Shown here in pieces: positions 19,905-32,546 of a stretch of 64,000 nt of DNA; the stretch's first letter is position 1, and each line of letters begins with the position of its first letter. Under the pieces are notes generated by a model. It ran no database searches, was not told the origin of the DNA, and was given only the letters and a program-made list of their open reading frames with translations. Source of the stretch: Ascaris suum (taxonomy: Eukaryota; Nematoda; Chromadorea; Rhabditida; Ascarididae). The stretch lies in the NCBI GenBank assembly GCA_013433145.1, contig CM024168.1, forward strand, positions 6,704,184 through 6,768,183. The letters run 5' to 3'. A program made the position numbers and the translations under genes.

Positions 19905-20279
19905 CTCCAGGCACCGGGAGCCGCATTGTTGGGGAGGGCGTTCGTGTTTCGCCGTCCTTTGTGCTTGGAGACTGCAGAGGTCAACTTCTCTCGAGATTCA
20001 GCACCGCTTTGTTTATCGTTGCGAGTTTCCTGCTTTCTCGGAAATGCCAAGAAAAAACTATCAGGGACACGAATAGCGATGAATCATAGTTAGGGTCAAT
20101 CGACTCCACCTCCCCCTCTTCCATCGACTTGAGAGCGCACAAGGGACATTGAAAATAACAAAACGCGAAGCATATAAAAGAACTCTGCAGATAAAGGTTG
20201 GTGCGAACGATTATTCAACAATTGCTAGTCATGCCCTTCTTTAAGGATTCTTCTGTTAATATTGGATTCTTGCTGATCC

Positions 20280-20780
20280 TGTACGTTCGATGAAAAACTC
20301 TTTAACAACGCTCCCGAGGACATTTCGAGGGGTAGAAGCGACGATGCTGCGGGCTAGACTGTTCCAGACCTTACGACCCGGTTGTAGAGGTTCTTTCTCG
20401 TGCCCGAATTATTTCTTACGGTTTCTAGTTTTAGTCCATTACTGCTGAATTTGATGTTCGAAGTTCACCACCATCATGCCCCGCCCTGCGGGTGCCCCAC
20501 TGATTTACATCATCTCTGTGAGGGATGTTAGAAGCACGAACTCTGCGGTCGCAAATTGAAAAAAATCCCTCATTAAGTCAAAGAACATGAGGGAACTGCG
20601 TGGTGCGGTGTGTTGGAATGAGAAACGCTGGAAGGTAACATGGCACACATGTGCCATCTGAGAAACAACAGTATGTCGTAGAAGGAGATATCGAGATAAT
20701 ACGGACACAGTGAAAATGCATAGTTGAAACCCCTTTTGTGAAATGGAAGCATATCCCGAATGAAGGAAAACATTCGAAGT
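20280..20780 (-). pseudogene. LINE reverse transcriptase 3' end, decayed
   Basis: Read on the minus strand, scattered frames resemble the C-terminal end of a non-LTR retrotransposon reverse transcriptase. A segment near 20385-20290 reads KVWNSLARSIVASTPRNVL, which fits the WN-LP-xVV pattern common in CR1/jockey-like elements. Upstream lies a piece MFSFIRDMLPFHKRGF resembling the preceding RR-x-F/Y-RL region. The frame is interrupted by stops and shifts. Boundaries and element class cannot be fixed by eye. Confidence 0.4.
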
Positions 20781-23097
20781 GCACCACGCTCTGTGACATT
20801 GCGTTAATGCAGAGTGTTAATGCAGACCTGTGTAATCCACAGAATGCATAGGGAAAAACGTGGTTCACAGTTCGCTGTCCCCCCCCCCCCTCATACTTGC
20901 CTTGCTTCCGTTGATGAGAAAATCCCGTCTGCCGGAGTAGTCGAATATGCAACGTAATACCAATTTCGAGAGGGGCCCCGCTCTCCGGAACTTCTTTGCC
21001 CTTCCCGGGGATTCTGAGAACTCAAACCCACCCGCGGGGGTCCTCGCCACAGTGAGAAGTTGCCACGCCCGGCGGAGGTATGACTCATTACTTCACATGG
21101 CGGTGCCCCCTTCCAAACATTAACTGATGGACCGACTCAGTGATGCGTATTGCAAAAACTTAGAGAACTCAACAGCGTAAAATCTGCAAATGACTTTATT
21201 TTTTTAACGAGGACATTTGGACTCAAAAGCACAAAAGTGAGTGAGAAAAATTTTCAATGCCTTCATGGACGCTCATGGATTTAAGTTTTCTCGCTGAGAA
21301 TAACCAAAAAACTCAAACGTACTTGCGGGGATTTATAATCATTAGTTCAATACTGCATCGTCACTAGGCAAGCTTCTCATCTTTGAATTTTACATCATTA
21401 CCGATGGAACCTTTTTCGGTGGTCATACCCAATAATTTCTCTTCGGCTGAATATCCTCGTTTTAGCTATTACACCCAACACCAAAATGAGGCTCTTCGGC
21501 GATCTCATATCCGTTACTGAAGTTTAAAGATGCTATGCACCAAATAAGGATAATCAAAGAAATAACACTATTATTTTATACAGACTTCGTTTTCACCGCA
21601 CACAGATCATAATCAGTAACTCAATCGTAAACAAAGGAAGATAAACATAAGAAAATAAACAGAAGCTCAGCCACATGCATCAAAGAAAACATTGCTAACC
21701 TCCATTACATAGTTATTTTAAGTGAGCAAATGAAACAACTGCTTCCATAATACACAGTTTTTGCTAATAAATCCAACTGACTTAACTCATTTTCTCCCAT
21801 TTGAAATAAATAAATAAAAAGCGGAGTCAATCCCATTTAGCATTGATATCCCCTCTTCACATTTATCCACTACCCATTATAATACTAACCTTTGACAGTT
21901 GTATGTGAGACAGCCCATAGAAACTATTCTCGCAAAAAAGAAAAAAAAACTGCTTATTCCACAAATTAATATAAAAGAGAATAAGAGAAAGACATTAATC
22001 AGGGGGAATGAAAACCTTTTTACAAGAAAGATGGACCGTTATAATTTGAATGAAACAAATGCTAAATAAGCGATTTGAAAGGCGATCGGCAAAAAGTGCG
22101 AACATTTCATTAGCACTTCAATGTTGTTTCATTCATATGTCAATAATCATATGTGCATTTCTATTACCCCTTTGAAAGCGCCCTATATTGCCGCAGAGGG
22201 CTGATCTTGCTATAGATGGAGAGAGGGGCAGGTGAAGAGAATGGAAGAGACAAAAACAGTCGATTTCATCTTCCACCACCTGAACGTCACTCAAAATGCA
22301 TAAGAGAAATACAACACAGAAGAGTGCTATTAAAAATAACAACGAATTTCAATAACCGCTAAAAAATAATAACGAATTTTCCAGAATATCAAACAACGAT
22401 CTTCAAAGCTCAAAAATTCACAGAAAACGATCGACAGACATCATCTTCGCCCCTTCCGACAACATCAAACAAGTAAACATCCTATCAACATATAAAAGAA
22501 TAAAGAAACACGTAGATGTCAACATGTTCTGAGTACCCAACATAGCACAAAGTCTTAGTGACTATTTGATCTACAGTACTTTCTCGTCTATAAACCCCCG
22601 ACAAAATTATGGATTTATTAGTTTTTGCTACTTATTTTCGAAAATCACGGATTCGAACACTTAGTTCCACTCACCCCCCCCCCTTCCCAACTCTTATCTA
22701 CACCAATTATTTCAGCTTTCTCAAATACATTCGTCGGAAAAACCCATCACTGCTGCAAGTCCCGGGCTTCTGAAACAGGGAATGGATTGCGCCAAACCTT
22801 CTTAAAAGGACCTTTCTGCAAAGATGGCTCAGCTAAAGACAATGATTTGCAGTGTTGCTCGCAAGCATCACCTTCACCGATTACACGAACTATTCTATAT
22901 CGCCCCTCCATCCTCCCAACCATTCACAAGCAAAAACCTCTTCGCGAAATATTTCAAAACAGTTATTTCTGTAAGAATCCCCTCGTTAGTATACACTCAC
23001 CACTAGTTCATTTATAAAAGAACTTGCAAAATTATAGCATAGAAAATAGAATAAGAGCACAGGTGGAAACGAGGAGAAAGGTGCAGCAAAATGCCCC
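20781..23097. other. Intergenic stretch, little that can be supported
   Basis: A GC-rich patch at about 20880-21110 stands out from the AT-rich surroundings and contains CCCGGGG and CCCGCGGGGG motifs. It may belong to the adjoining LINE relic. At 22342-22282 (minus) a short frame starts with a hydrophobic MLFLIALFCVVFLLCILSDV segment and then a possible GT donor. It could be a signal-peptide exon, but no partner exon was found. Otherwise nothing is seen. Confidence 0.35.
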
Positions 23098-26000
23098 TCA
23101 ACGAGCACTTCCGACGTGGTATAACTGCTGTGTGAGAACGGACTCGAGGTGTTCAAGCTGCTCGCTCGCATACACGCCGTAGGCGTAACTTTCTTCTTTA
23201 GCTGTGTATGACAGCAATCTAAATCCAAAATTGATCAATTACTCTATCAGCCTTTATAAGCAACAATATAACAGTCACAGAGATCAAAGATCAATCGACC
23301 CTCTGTAAATACCCCCATCTCGTTTCCTTCACTCCCCTCCCCCAAACGAATCGTGCCATATCTAACCGCCTCTTTTTTTCAAGGAGCAAACTTCGAACTA
23401 AAACTAAATAAATAAATTTACATGACTCGTTCTATTTTGTTGCCCAACATTTCAACATTTACACGTCAATGAATAAGTGTTCTTTTAGAGTAGAAGTGAT
23501 TAAAAAGATGGAAAAGAAAAGGTAAAGATAAACAAGTGCAGACTGCGAGCAAAGTATATTTACGGATCAAGGTGATTAACGTGAAGAACCTCAAGGTGCT
23601 GAGGATTACCTCTTGTTCTCGACAAGTGGTACTATCACCTGTATAAGACCCGCTTCGAAATATGAACGCCTATCTCAATAAAACTGTTTATTTCCATTTG
23701 AAGCGGCTGCTGTTAATGCGCTCAAAAGAATCATCAACCTCCTGTCTCTATTCGAAAAATGTTTGACTTATTTCGCTGCTATAAGCTTATTTCTGCAATA
23801 TATGGCGGTTTCATTAAACATGCCCTTCTGCCCCCAATGCAACTTCCCTCAACGAAAACCCACAGCCTTCGAGCTATACTTCAGGACACAGAGTACGCAA
23901 ACGTATAATGAACCTTTGCGCTTTGTGTAATCATTCATTCTCATACGTTTCTTAATGACGTGCGATCAACGACTTATCTTCCTCTAATGAGTGCACTTCC
24001 CATACGTGTTAGTATGTTCTGTGACGTTTTCTTGATTGCTCTTTGCCTACTAGCCATCCACCTCGAGCTTTATCGAATTTCTTAAAACATGGATGTGTTG
24101 TATGACCACGTTTTATTCACTGATGTTTATAAATGAAACGATGGACAGCGACCTCGCTAAATCAACATCATAAACAAACTTCAACGAAATGATCCATACA
24201 AAAAAGACAATACGTGCCGTAACGTCGGTAAAGCACATCACTACTATAACCCATTGAATGAACGGGGAAATAACTGGATATCGACAATAGAAGCTGAAAT
24301 TCAAAGCGCTCCTTTACTGTTCAGCTTTTATTATCTCGTCTCATAACCTCACCCCCTCCCTCCCCTTTTTTCGACCTCGCCGAGTGAATAATGACGAAAA
24401 AGCTTGAGCGTTCCACAGAACCAAGCAGGGATTCGTAGAACGTCATTCTCTCAAGGAACTGATGTCATTAAAGAGATATAACAACAAAGCCTGCACTCAG
24501 TTGTGCGTCCATAACCTCTCCCCCTCCCTCCTCCCACTTCTTTTCCGACAAACAAGGGTTGAATATGTAAATTAAGTGAAAGCGATCCAGATAAAACAAA
24601 GAAGACTCACTCCGTTAGCATTGAAGAGATAAGATGTTTTACATTAATAAGCGTCTTCATAGATGTTATGTTTCTGAGCATATCAACGAGAACAGTTCGT
24701 GTGTGAGCCCAGGCCCGATCCCAGTCGTTAAAATGCGCTCTCGCATTTAGCCAGTATCCAAGTGTTTTGTGTACCAAGTCGGTGACCAGTTCATCGCCTT
24801 CCTGCAATCGATCACTAAACAGTGGAACGACATTAAAATAAGCACGCTGAATGACGATTACTACATGGAACAGAAGCCCCGAGGTTATGACGTTTTTCTG
24901 CAAACCTACCCACTGTTTTCGAGGAAGCTAAGAAACATATAACTAATAATACAAAATAATTAACCGTGGCAAGATTTCTTCATTATGTATCATCAGAGGA
25001 GATGTTAACTACGTTGCATTAAGTTCATAACTTCAAAGTGCAAGTTTTTTTCCGCTCTTTGAGTAGTTCTCTGAAAATACAACCATTTGAACGTTAAAGA
25101 AATCTGCAAACTTGATTTTTAAGGCTTGAGCCTATATGAGACCAGCCACGACCTTCTAAGGTTTATAACGAATCCAGGATTTATAACTGCCTCTTCCCTC
25201 GCTTTTTCCTCGATGCTTGTCCCCATAAAACAGAAGAAGCCACTGTGAGTAAACACAAAATCAACGTCCTCTCTCCCTAGTGGCAATTATTTTTTGGAGA
25301 CAGGAAGGGAAGGGGGAGGAGGAGGGCTCCAACGATTTGCGTTTTTGAATGATGCGTCCAACTCTGCCGCGCCTTTTTAACCGCACCCATCATTGAAAAG
25401 GATGAAAGTGTACCTCATATCCGTTAATGGATCGCCACTGTTGCAGTTTCACAAGAGCGATCGCAAACGCATTTATCAGCCGGAATATGCACAATGGGCG
25501 CTTCGAAGTAGAAATTTGAATGAGCACCGCACTGAGATCCTTAAAGCCTTCGTCCAATGCCTCCTTCACTCTTTCCGGCCAGTTCTCCTTGTCACTACCA
25601 CTGAAATGTGTGAATGAATGAACGGAGGTTACGATCAGAAGGAGGGGGGAGGCAAGAGAGTTGCGTGAAAGATGCGATAAATTTTCTCGTTTTAGAGGTT
25701 CCGGGAGGTCTGAATATATAAATTCAAAAGGCATCTGAATGACTTCCCACAATATCGCAAGCGGACAACCGTGGAATTTGTGGCGGCAAAAATAATCGTT
25801 TATAACTTTTAAGGAGACCTTAATGGAAAAACTACCAACCTGTAATCCGAATAGACTACTTTTTTTACAGTTCCCCTCACCCCCTCTCTTCCTCCCTCTC
25901 CATCCCACCCTGAATGATCTCTTGAACGAACGCATTGTTCTTTTCCTTTACAAACCATTTAGATTCAACTCTTCAAGCAGTCTGACGAAGCGCGCATCCC

Positions 26001-29000
26001 CATGCAAGGACATATTGCGGCACTTCCAACCCTGACACCCCGTTCCTTTGCAATTTTTGAAATATTTCTTATATGTAAACATTTTATCAAACAGCCCTAT
26101 CTGAGAGCCGAGCAAATTAATCAAAAACACTCCCTAAAGATGATTCAGAATCCAAAATATTGATTTTTGCGAAAAAAACTCATTATCGGCTGCTAGGAAT
26201 AGGCTCGTTTAGGCTATTCGCTACGAAAATCATTTCCTGGATTTTTCCGACTTTAACCGCTAAATTTAATTGACTGTTTTTATATGAGAATAGAGGAAAG
26301 GTGTGAACATTTTTATATGCAAAAGAACACGACAGAACGGCTGAAAACAATAAAGAAGTACATATCGCGAAAAAAATTTTTTTCAATGCTAAAAGAGGGA
26401 ACAATCGTACCTGATAACCTCAGCAAGTCTCTTCAGTCGTTCTTCCCATTCGATAGATTTGGTTGGCGATGAACGAATCGACTTCACCGTACTGTTTGCA
26501 CCGAATGATTTCGTCGTGAGCAACGAGACGTTCGACTGCAAATCATAGCTGACCAAACGACCACACCATCACGAATGCTTTCATCATCAACGTTCAACTC
26601 AATATGCAAACTTTGGTAACCTTCACAGATTCTTCTGATATAAGGATGCAGAATATCGCAGCTGGCTCATTATTCAAAAATTTGAATAATTTCACGGTGT
26701 GGGTATACTTAGCCACAAGCGCGCGCACAGGAGAGACGGGGAGAGACCGCGCGCGTCCACGGAGAGCAGCGCGGTAGTGGTCACTCGGCAATAAAAATGT
26801 CGCAGTAAATATGAAAATATACCGTAAGGAAACAAAATTCGAAAGACGAGTTTCGGCACATTTTAAAGAGCATTGAATGCTCTATCAGAATCATTAATAA
26901 GCTGAGAAAAAAAAGAACTTTTCTATAAGATCAATTTTCGCGCAATTGACAAAAATTGCATTATAGGGGAACAAGATTTGAAGAGTGACTAGGCACATCA
27001 TAAAGAGCATTAAAAACTCTATCAGAATCATTAATAAGCTGAGACAAAAACAAGAATTTTCCTATAAGATCAATTTCTTACGCGACGCGCAATTGCCATA
27101 AATTTCACTGTCGCGTTATGCATTATCTTATGCGTTATTCTCGTGCATTCGTGACACTGTGTTCTTATTGGTGAACTGAATTCATTAAATGACCCACTAC
27201 AGTTTAATGAAATGATCCAGTTGTTCTTAAGTTGCATTAAACTCCCTGTGGCTCTTCATGAATGGATCTTTCATGCGATTGTTATATGCACCGGTTATGA
27301 ATTCTTCAGTTCGACAGTTCCAGGTTTCCATCACTTCATTTCTTTCCCGTATAGGCATACCGATAACGGGCATTGTAAGTTCGCTTGATGGTAAAAAGCC
27401 AATCGACGCTTTCAGCGTCTAGTTCATTGTACTGACATAGTTTGATTGCATGCAGCACTTGCTCTCCGACATAGACAAGTCAGGATTGTGAAGGCGAAGG
27501 CAGCCCGAAGGCGACATGCTCCCAATTCGAAGAATTGCGAATTACATGGCAGGCGACCACAGTTGGTTACAAAGCAGGAAACCTTCAATATAAGCAGTCA
27601 TTTGAGGTGCGCAACTCTAGCCAAAGAAGCCAACTCGTAAGATGTGGAGAAGATCGTAAAGAAGATGGGGCTATCAAGAGCACTCGTTTCGAGCCAATAA
27701 TCTAGAATGGCTGAATAAGTTTAGACTAATTACTTGGCTCACATGCAAGTTACCTGTCCACCGACTCGTGTTCATTCCAAGTCGATAAAGAAACCAGAAG
27801 AATGAGTGACGATGCAGTCAGAGGTGTGGCAATTGTTTTTAAACCGTGCATCATGGTAAGCAGTTTCTCGCACCCGAAACCATCCAAGAGAGAGCTTGTC
27901 ATAACAAAGTTTGCGCATTCGACAATGCAACCTATTATTAAGTCGACTCAAGCGGATCGGAAGCTTGTTAACGGCATAAGCCGCGTGCAGTGCTCAACCT
28001 TCAGAAAGTTATTAGGCAACGCATTTTTGCAAGTGCCGTTAGGATGTTAAGGGCTGCTCCGAGCATGCTCATTTCGCGCAAGAAAGGCTCCTAACAATGG
28101 AATGTGGCGTTAGCATTAGATAGCAAGCGATTCATTTCGACCTTTCAGAGCACTCGCGTGTTGCATCAGGGGAACGGGGCATCATCACCCAGATATCCGA
28201 TCGATTCTCATCACCTTCACATATCGCAGAAGACTGAGCTTTGGATAGTTATCGTTTTGAATGTTACAATACAATTCACTGCTTCAGAGGAATCCCTAGA
28301 CAATGCTTTAAAATGAGAGTTCAGATCATAAATGAATGTGAGTAGATTTCAGAGATGTTCATATCCATTCAGTGTAGGCGAAGTGCTGTAATGGAAACGG
28401 GACATAGCGCTGAACACTGTGGATACTCTGCGTTGGGGAGCCGACATTGACTCAATGGCTGCAGCGCTATGCTTCGACTTAGACATCCATATGTGCACTG
28501 CGACGGATGCAGTCTGGCAAGGCTACTTTACTTTGAATACTTTAAACAGCCGTGATTTCGTCGATTTCATCGCTCCTCCCATCGATGCAGCTGGCAACTC
28601 TTCCATCTATAGCGATCTTGAGCCCTCCGCATCCAAGGAACTACATATAGGCGCCTCAGCGGGTCTTCGCCCCTTGTTGCGGCCTGCCGGTGATCGTTTT
28701 ATGTCTCTTGGTTACACTAGAATATTTACTTAGTCCATCTACAGTCATTTAACCTGGCTTCGTAACCAGCCCACCTTAGTTTTCTTTTGTACATTTCTTC
28801 AACGATATCCTTCACCGCGGATCCAGAACGCAACTCTTCGTTTGTTGTGTGTTGCAGTTTGCTGATACTTTCCGTTCGCCTTTCCATTGCTCGCTGGGTC
28901 GCTGCTAGTTTGTTTTCTTCAGCGAGTCTGATATTCCACATTTCGCTCCTCACAGAAGAACAGGGATGGCCGTCGAAGTGAAGAGTTCTCCCTTACGGAC

Positions 29001-31099
29001 ATTTTTATCATTCGGTCGCAATAGATATCGTTGAGCTTGGTGAATATTAGCCAATGCGCACCTTTTCATCTGCTTAATTCCTGACTCAAATCGCCGCTCA
29101 TTAGCAAATCTAACCTAAGTGTACAAACTGTTCCACAAGTTCGATATTTTCACCATCGAGCTTCATGGGAAACTAAAGACAGAATGCATTCTTCATCCAC
29201 TTCGTTTTGCATTTGCAAATGCTGAGCCCAATTTTCTTGGCATTGTTGTTGAGCTCGTTCAGTGAATACTGCAAGTTTCTTGGGTCATCGGCAACGAGTA
29301 CCACTTCGTCCGCAAAGAGAGGCATTTGGAGTTATTTGCTGAATACATTGAAACCATCTGCAGTCTCCATCTTTCTCAAGAGTCCTTCGAGAGTTGATGA
29401 GGATTTCGGGAAACTAATGTTCCCTTGTTTTGCGCCTGTTCCGGCTGACAAGGATACTTCGAAGAAGTAGCTACACCTGGCTATCCTTACATCCTTTTCC
29501 TCGCCATCTCGTCAAACATAAACAGCACACCTCTGATTTCTTCCACAACAAGCTATCAATTGAAGTAGCACCAAACTCGCGATGTTTCAAGACAGAGAGA
29601 GGATCACTTGTTAAGCGCTCGTAATTGAAGCAACACAAAACTTGCGCTACTTATATAACGTCTTTTCGCCATGACCCTTTCATATCTGAGATTTCAGATG
29701 TTTGCTTCACATCTCTAGGAGAGACCGACGGTCTTGATGAGAAACGACATCTGTTGCCACTTCGAGTCAGTGATGGGGTTTCGATAATTCGTCGAGCGAT
29801 TGCTTTCTTAAATCGCTCGCATATGTCAGCAGTGTCAACATACGTCAATCTCTGTAACGCATGTACTTCGACTCTGCAATTTATGTCAATTGCGCGTCAT
29901 ATAAGAAATTGATCTAATAGAAAAGTTCTTGTTTTTGTCTCAGCTTATTAATGATTCTGATAGAGTTCTTAATGCTCTTTAAGATGTGCCTAGCCACTCT
30001 TCCCAAATCTTGTTCCTTTATACAGTTATAGGCCCTGATATATCGGTGACCATGCAATTTTTGTCAATTGCGCGTCATATAAGAAATTGATCTTATAGAA
30101 AAGTTCTTTTTTTGTCTCAGCTTATTAATGATTCTGATAGAGCATTCAATGCTCTTTAAAATGTGCTGAAAGTCGTCTTTCGAATTTTGTTTCCTTACGG
30201 TATATTTTCATATTTACTGCGACATTTTTATTGCCGAGTGACCACTACCGCGCTGCTCTCCGTGGACGCGCGCGGTCTCTCTCCGTCTCTCCTGTGCGCG
30301 TGCGCTTGTGGCTAATGTTACCCACACCAACCGTTCTGGGGGTATGTGATATGCTACATAAAGCAGGACTTAAAGCACTGTCTAATTAACGGAGGGGAAG
30401 AGAAATATTCTTGAAGAGCGCAGTGAGCAGAGCTTGAAAAGGCTCCTTCTTCTCAGTATCTCATAAACGGTTCATTAAATGAAGGGGATAAAGGACAAAA
30501 TAGAATGAAGTTCGAATCGGAAGCCTGTTGCTTTGTATGAAGAGCGAAGAGTCTCATCCATTATTAATAAGTTTGTCCAAGGAATCGGTTCTTTCTTTTG
30601 ATGTAACGAAACTTGTTCATTGAATGGAAATCGAATCCGTCCTTCAGCCAATTCGCACACGACGATCGGAACTAAAGTTGATGTTAGCCCTGGTCACAAA
30701 TGTGACCGAGCCCAAGTTTAGCCCATGACCATAAGAAGGTAGTCAAACCCAGCCGCAGTTGAGTGAGCAGCTCCAACCTAACCGGGATCCGGTTTAATCC
30801 AACTTCATATGGACATGTTTTAAACCTGAGTCCATTTGTGATCGGGACTAGAACAAAATTAAATCAGATTCCTCCATGTATTTGGTTAAAAAACTAAAGA
30901 GAAGATTGGAAAAAATGAAGCGAAGACTGAAAGAAATGCATAAAAACGGGGAAAGAAAATAACAGCTTGCCATATTTTCCAAAACTCGCTTTCTGCGTCG
31001 GCAAAACTCATGTGATGCTGCTAGACTCAGATCGAAACTGACACTCGTTTCTGGATCCATTTCGGCTCCCACCTGCTCCTCCTTAATGTCGCTGGCCAT
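23098..31099 (-). CDS. Unrecognised alpha-helical protein, five-exon model, 231 residues
   Basis: Exons on the minus strand are 31099-31073 (MASDIKEEQ), 26535-26411, 25600-25414, 24846-24611 and 23218-23098. They total 696 nt (231 codons plus TGA), with GT/AG borders and consistent phase. The second exon has a Ser/Thr linker then IEWEERLKRLAEVI; the third reads NWPERVKEALDEGFKDLSAV and RLINAFAIALVKLQQW; the fourth FNVVPLFSDRLQEGDELVT and KTLGYWLNARAHFND; the last LEHLESVLTQQLYHVGSAR. The pattern suggests stacked helices. A W-x2-R-L start followed by helical pairs faintly recalls TOG/CLASP-type HEAT repeats, but this is weak and I assign no function. The first exon is least certain: it is 4.5 kb from the next, separated by a 3.6-kb inverted-repeat element, and other exons could be missing. 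An acceptor-like ttcaacag precedes its ATG by 15 bases. Confidence 0.6.
25956..26031 (-). other. Possible cryptic or poison exon inside the helical-protein gene
   Basis: A 76-nt segment is bordered by gtgtcag and a GT donor. In one frame it reads CRNMSLHGDARFVRLLEELN, which looks like real protein. Its length and phase do not fit between the exons on either side: inclusion would bring an in-frame stop. It is either chance, a regulated nonsense exon, or a sign that my exon joins here are wrong. Confidence 0.2.
26696..27107 (+). repeat. Left terminal inverted repeat, two tandem subunits
   Basis: This arm contains two direct copies of a subunit beginning aaagagcatt and including atcagaatcattaataagct, at about 26865-26960 and 27002-27107. 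The outer part is GC-rich with alternating CG (gcgcgcgcac). It matches the right arm in reverse complement, with scattered substitutions and a short insertion in the right copy. Confidence 0.88.
28560..29650 (-). pseudogene. Non-LTR (LINE) endonuclease-reverse transcriptase relic
   Basis: Minus-strand frames show successive reverse transcriptase landmarks broken by stops and frameshifts. An FADE box at 29316-29305 stands where functional enzymes have FADD and is followed by VVLVADDPRNLQYSLNEL. Then come the LDGENIELVEQFVHLG motif near 29150, KRKLRWAGYEARLNDCRWT near 28780-28740, and a terminal W-x3-AQDR-x-RW piece near 28610-28580. This order is typical of RTE/jockey-like LINE 3' halves as I know them. 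The catalytic Asp-to-Glu change and the many stops show that it is dead. It lies wholly inside the inverted-repeat element. Confidence 0.72.
29872..30328 (-). repeat. Right terminal inverted repeat, two tandem subunits
   Basis: This is the reverse complement of the left arm, ending tacccacacc. It carries the same two subunits (about 29872-29985 and 30060-30165) plus a stretch around 30020-30055 (taggccctgatatatcggtg) that is missing from the left arm, which makes it longer. Confidence 0.88.
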
Positions 31100-32541
31100 A
31101 CTGTTGTACACACCTGTTGAAGCATAAATGATGGAAAGCTGATCAATGAAACACGATGAAACATAAATAACAATCTGAAATTAGACAATCGTGAAGCAAT
31201 CGGTTATGAAAAACGATGGTGTTTCATTATAGATGAAGTTAAATTCGAGTTGCAACTTATAGAATGACCATAAAACAGGTCTGGGCACATTCTGTGACAA
31301 TGAAGATCGAGCACACGTTTCGTATCCGGGGAACCCGCAGTGGGTAGGAAGGAAGGGAAGGAGCTTGATTTCCTGGATATAGGATAAGTGGTTGTTTAAT
31401 CGATTTGTCGTTTTCAGCATTTGACGGGAAATGATGCGGACTGCCAAGCAAATTGATGATGGGAAGGGGGAAGGGGAGGAGGAGAGGGGGGTATGTGGTG
31501 AAAATAACGCAGCGACCGAAAGCAGAAAGTTAACTTAGCGTAGCTATACGAATAAAACAACCTAGAAAACTGCTCAGATTACTGCCAAGTTTCACCAGTG
31601 AGGATTCCGAGTATGAAGGAGCTGGAAATGCCATTCCTGAGAAATCGACTTTGACTCAGATTCTCCTTCCAGCGAGATAAGAATCCCGATTTTTCAAAAC
31701 AGCATAATCGAAAACCTCACTGGTTGAGATTCGTGGATGCCATGGTGAACAATGAATTCCAGAGTCCAAAAAAAACCAAAGTTCGTGGAGACGAGTCAAA
31801 AATCACGACTCGAGTGGGATATGAGTATCTCAAAGCGGCTTAAGCTGGATGCGGCTTCAAATAGACGTTTGTTTTGAACAGTGCTATGCGCAAAAGATGA
31901 CAATGACCGCCCAAGCGAGGCGCAGTTTCAATGTCGAGATGAAATAAAATGACCTTAGCTCTCTTCGTTCGAGCAGAAATTAATAAAATACGACGCCGAT
32001 ATGGCGATCTTTAAGCAAAAAATGGGTGCTAAGGTAATTTCCGAGGATAAATTTCCGGGGATTTATGCTGTCCACGTATGTAAGATGCAGCCCTTGACCC
32101 TATCCCTACCAAAAAATATCGATCGAGCTGCAGCGCGCGTTACCCGCTCCTAACGATTATTACATTTTATGCACTTTTTGACATATTTTTGATTCTTTTA
32201 TTGATTTTTTTTTAAAGTAAAGAACCGTTCAGTGTATCTCCCTTCTTATGGAATTGTATGTTCATATAACCAGTATTAATGAAATTTAGCCGTTGAGTAT
32301 GTCGAAAAAACCAGGAGATTATGCACTACCATCCACAGCGAATAGCCCAATAAGTCTAATCAGAGGTAAGCGTCGACTAAAGACGCTTTCCACTCTGTGA
32401 ATGGTTATCTCCGTGTCGAGTCCTGTTTCGTTCATTACCGATAAAAGGTGTTCACTCTCCGCTTGCGGTTGATTTTCTTTTATATACAAGTAACTGTAAA
32501 CTTCGGAAATACAAAAATGTTGTTAAAGTAAATGCCAACGA
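31100..32541. other. Intergenic stretch with a G-rich tract
   Basis: No exon can be supported here. At 31461-31491 the plus strand has GGG, GGGGG, GGGG and GGGGG(G) runs with short A/AGGAGGA spacers, a candidate G-quadruplex. The remainder is AT-rich and leads into the retrotransposon insertion site. Confidence 0.4.
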
Positions 32542-32546
32542 ATAGT
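32542..32546 (+). repeat. 5' target-site duplication AATAG
   Basis: Five bases immediately before the LTR start tgtcg are repeated exactly after the element's last base, at 36074-36078. Five-base duplications are usual for BEL/Pao-type integration. Confidence 0.85.

Larger units (their letters stand above)
26696..30328. mobile_element. Element with long terminal inverted repeats, 3.6 kb
   Basis: The ends are inverted copies starting ggtgtgggta. The left arm runs 26696 to about 27107 and the right arm about 29872-30328. Both arms contain a conserved segment with ggagagcagcgcggtagtgg and two tandem copies of a roughly 100-bp unit. I find no transposase, and the bases just outside the two ends do not form a clear target-site duplication. 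The interior contains a decayed LINE on the minus strand and 1.4 kb (27110-28560) without a recognisable gene. It could be a foldback-type element or an old DNA transposon invaded by a LINE. It sits in the first intron of the helical-protein model. Confidence 0.8.

Noticed and set aside
25615..25935. N-terminal extension of the exon at 25600-25414
   Set aside because: A good acceptor lies at 25601, and upstream sequence is low-complexity with intron character.
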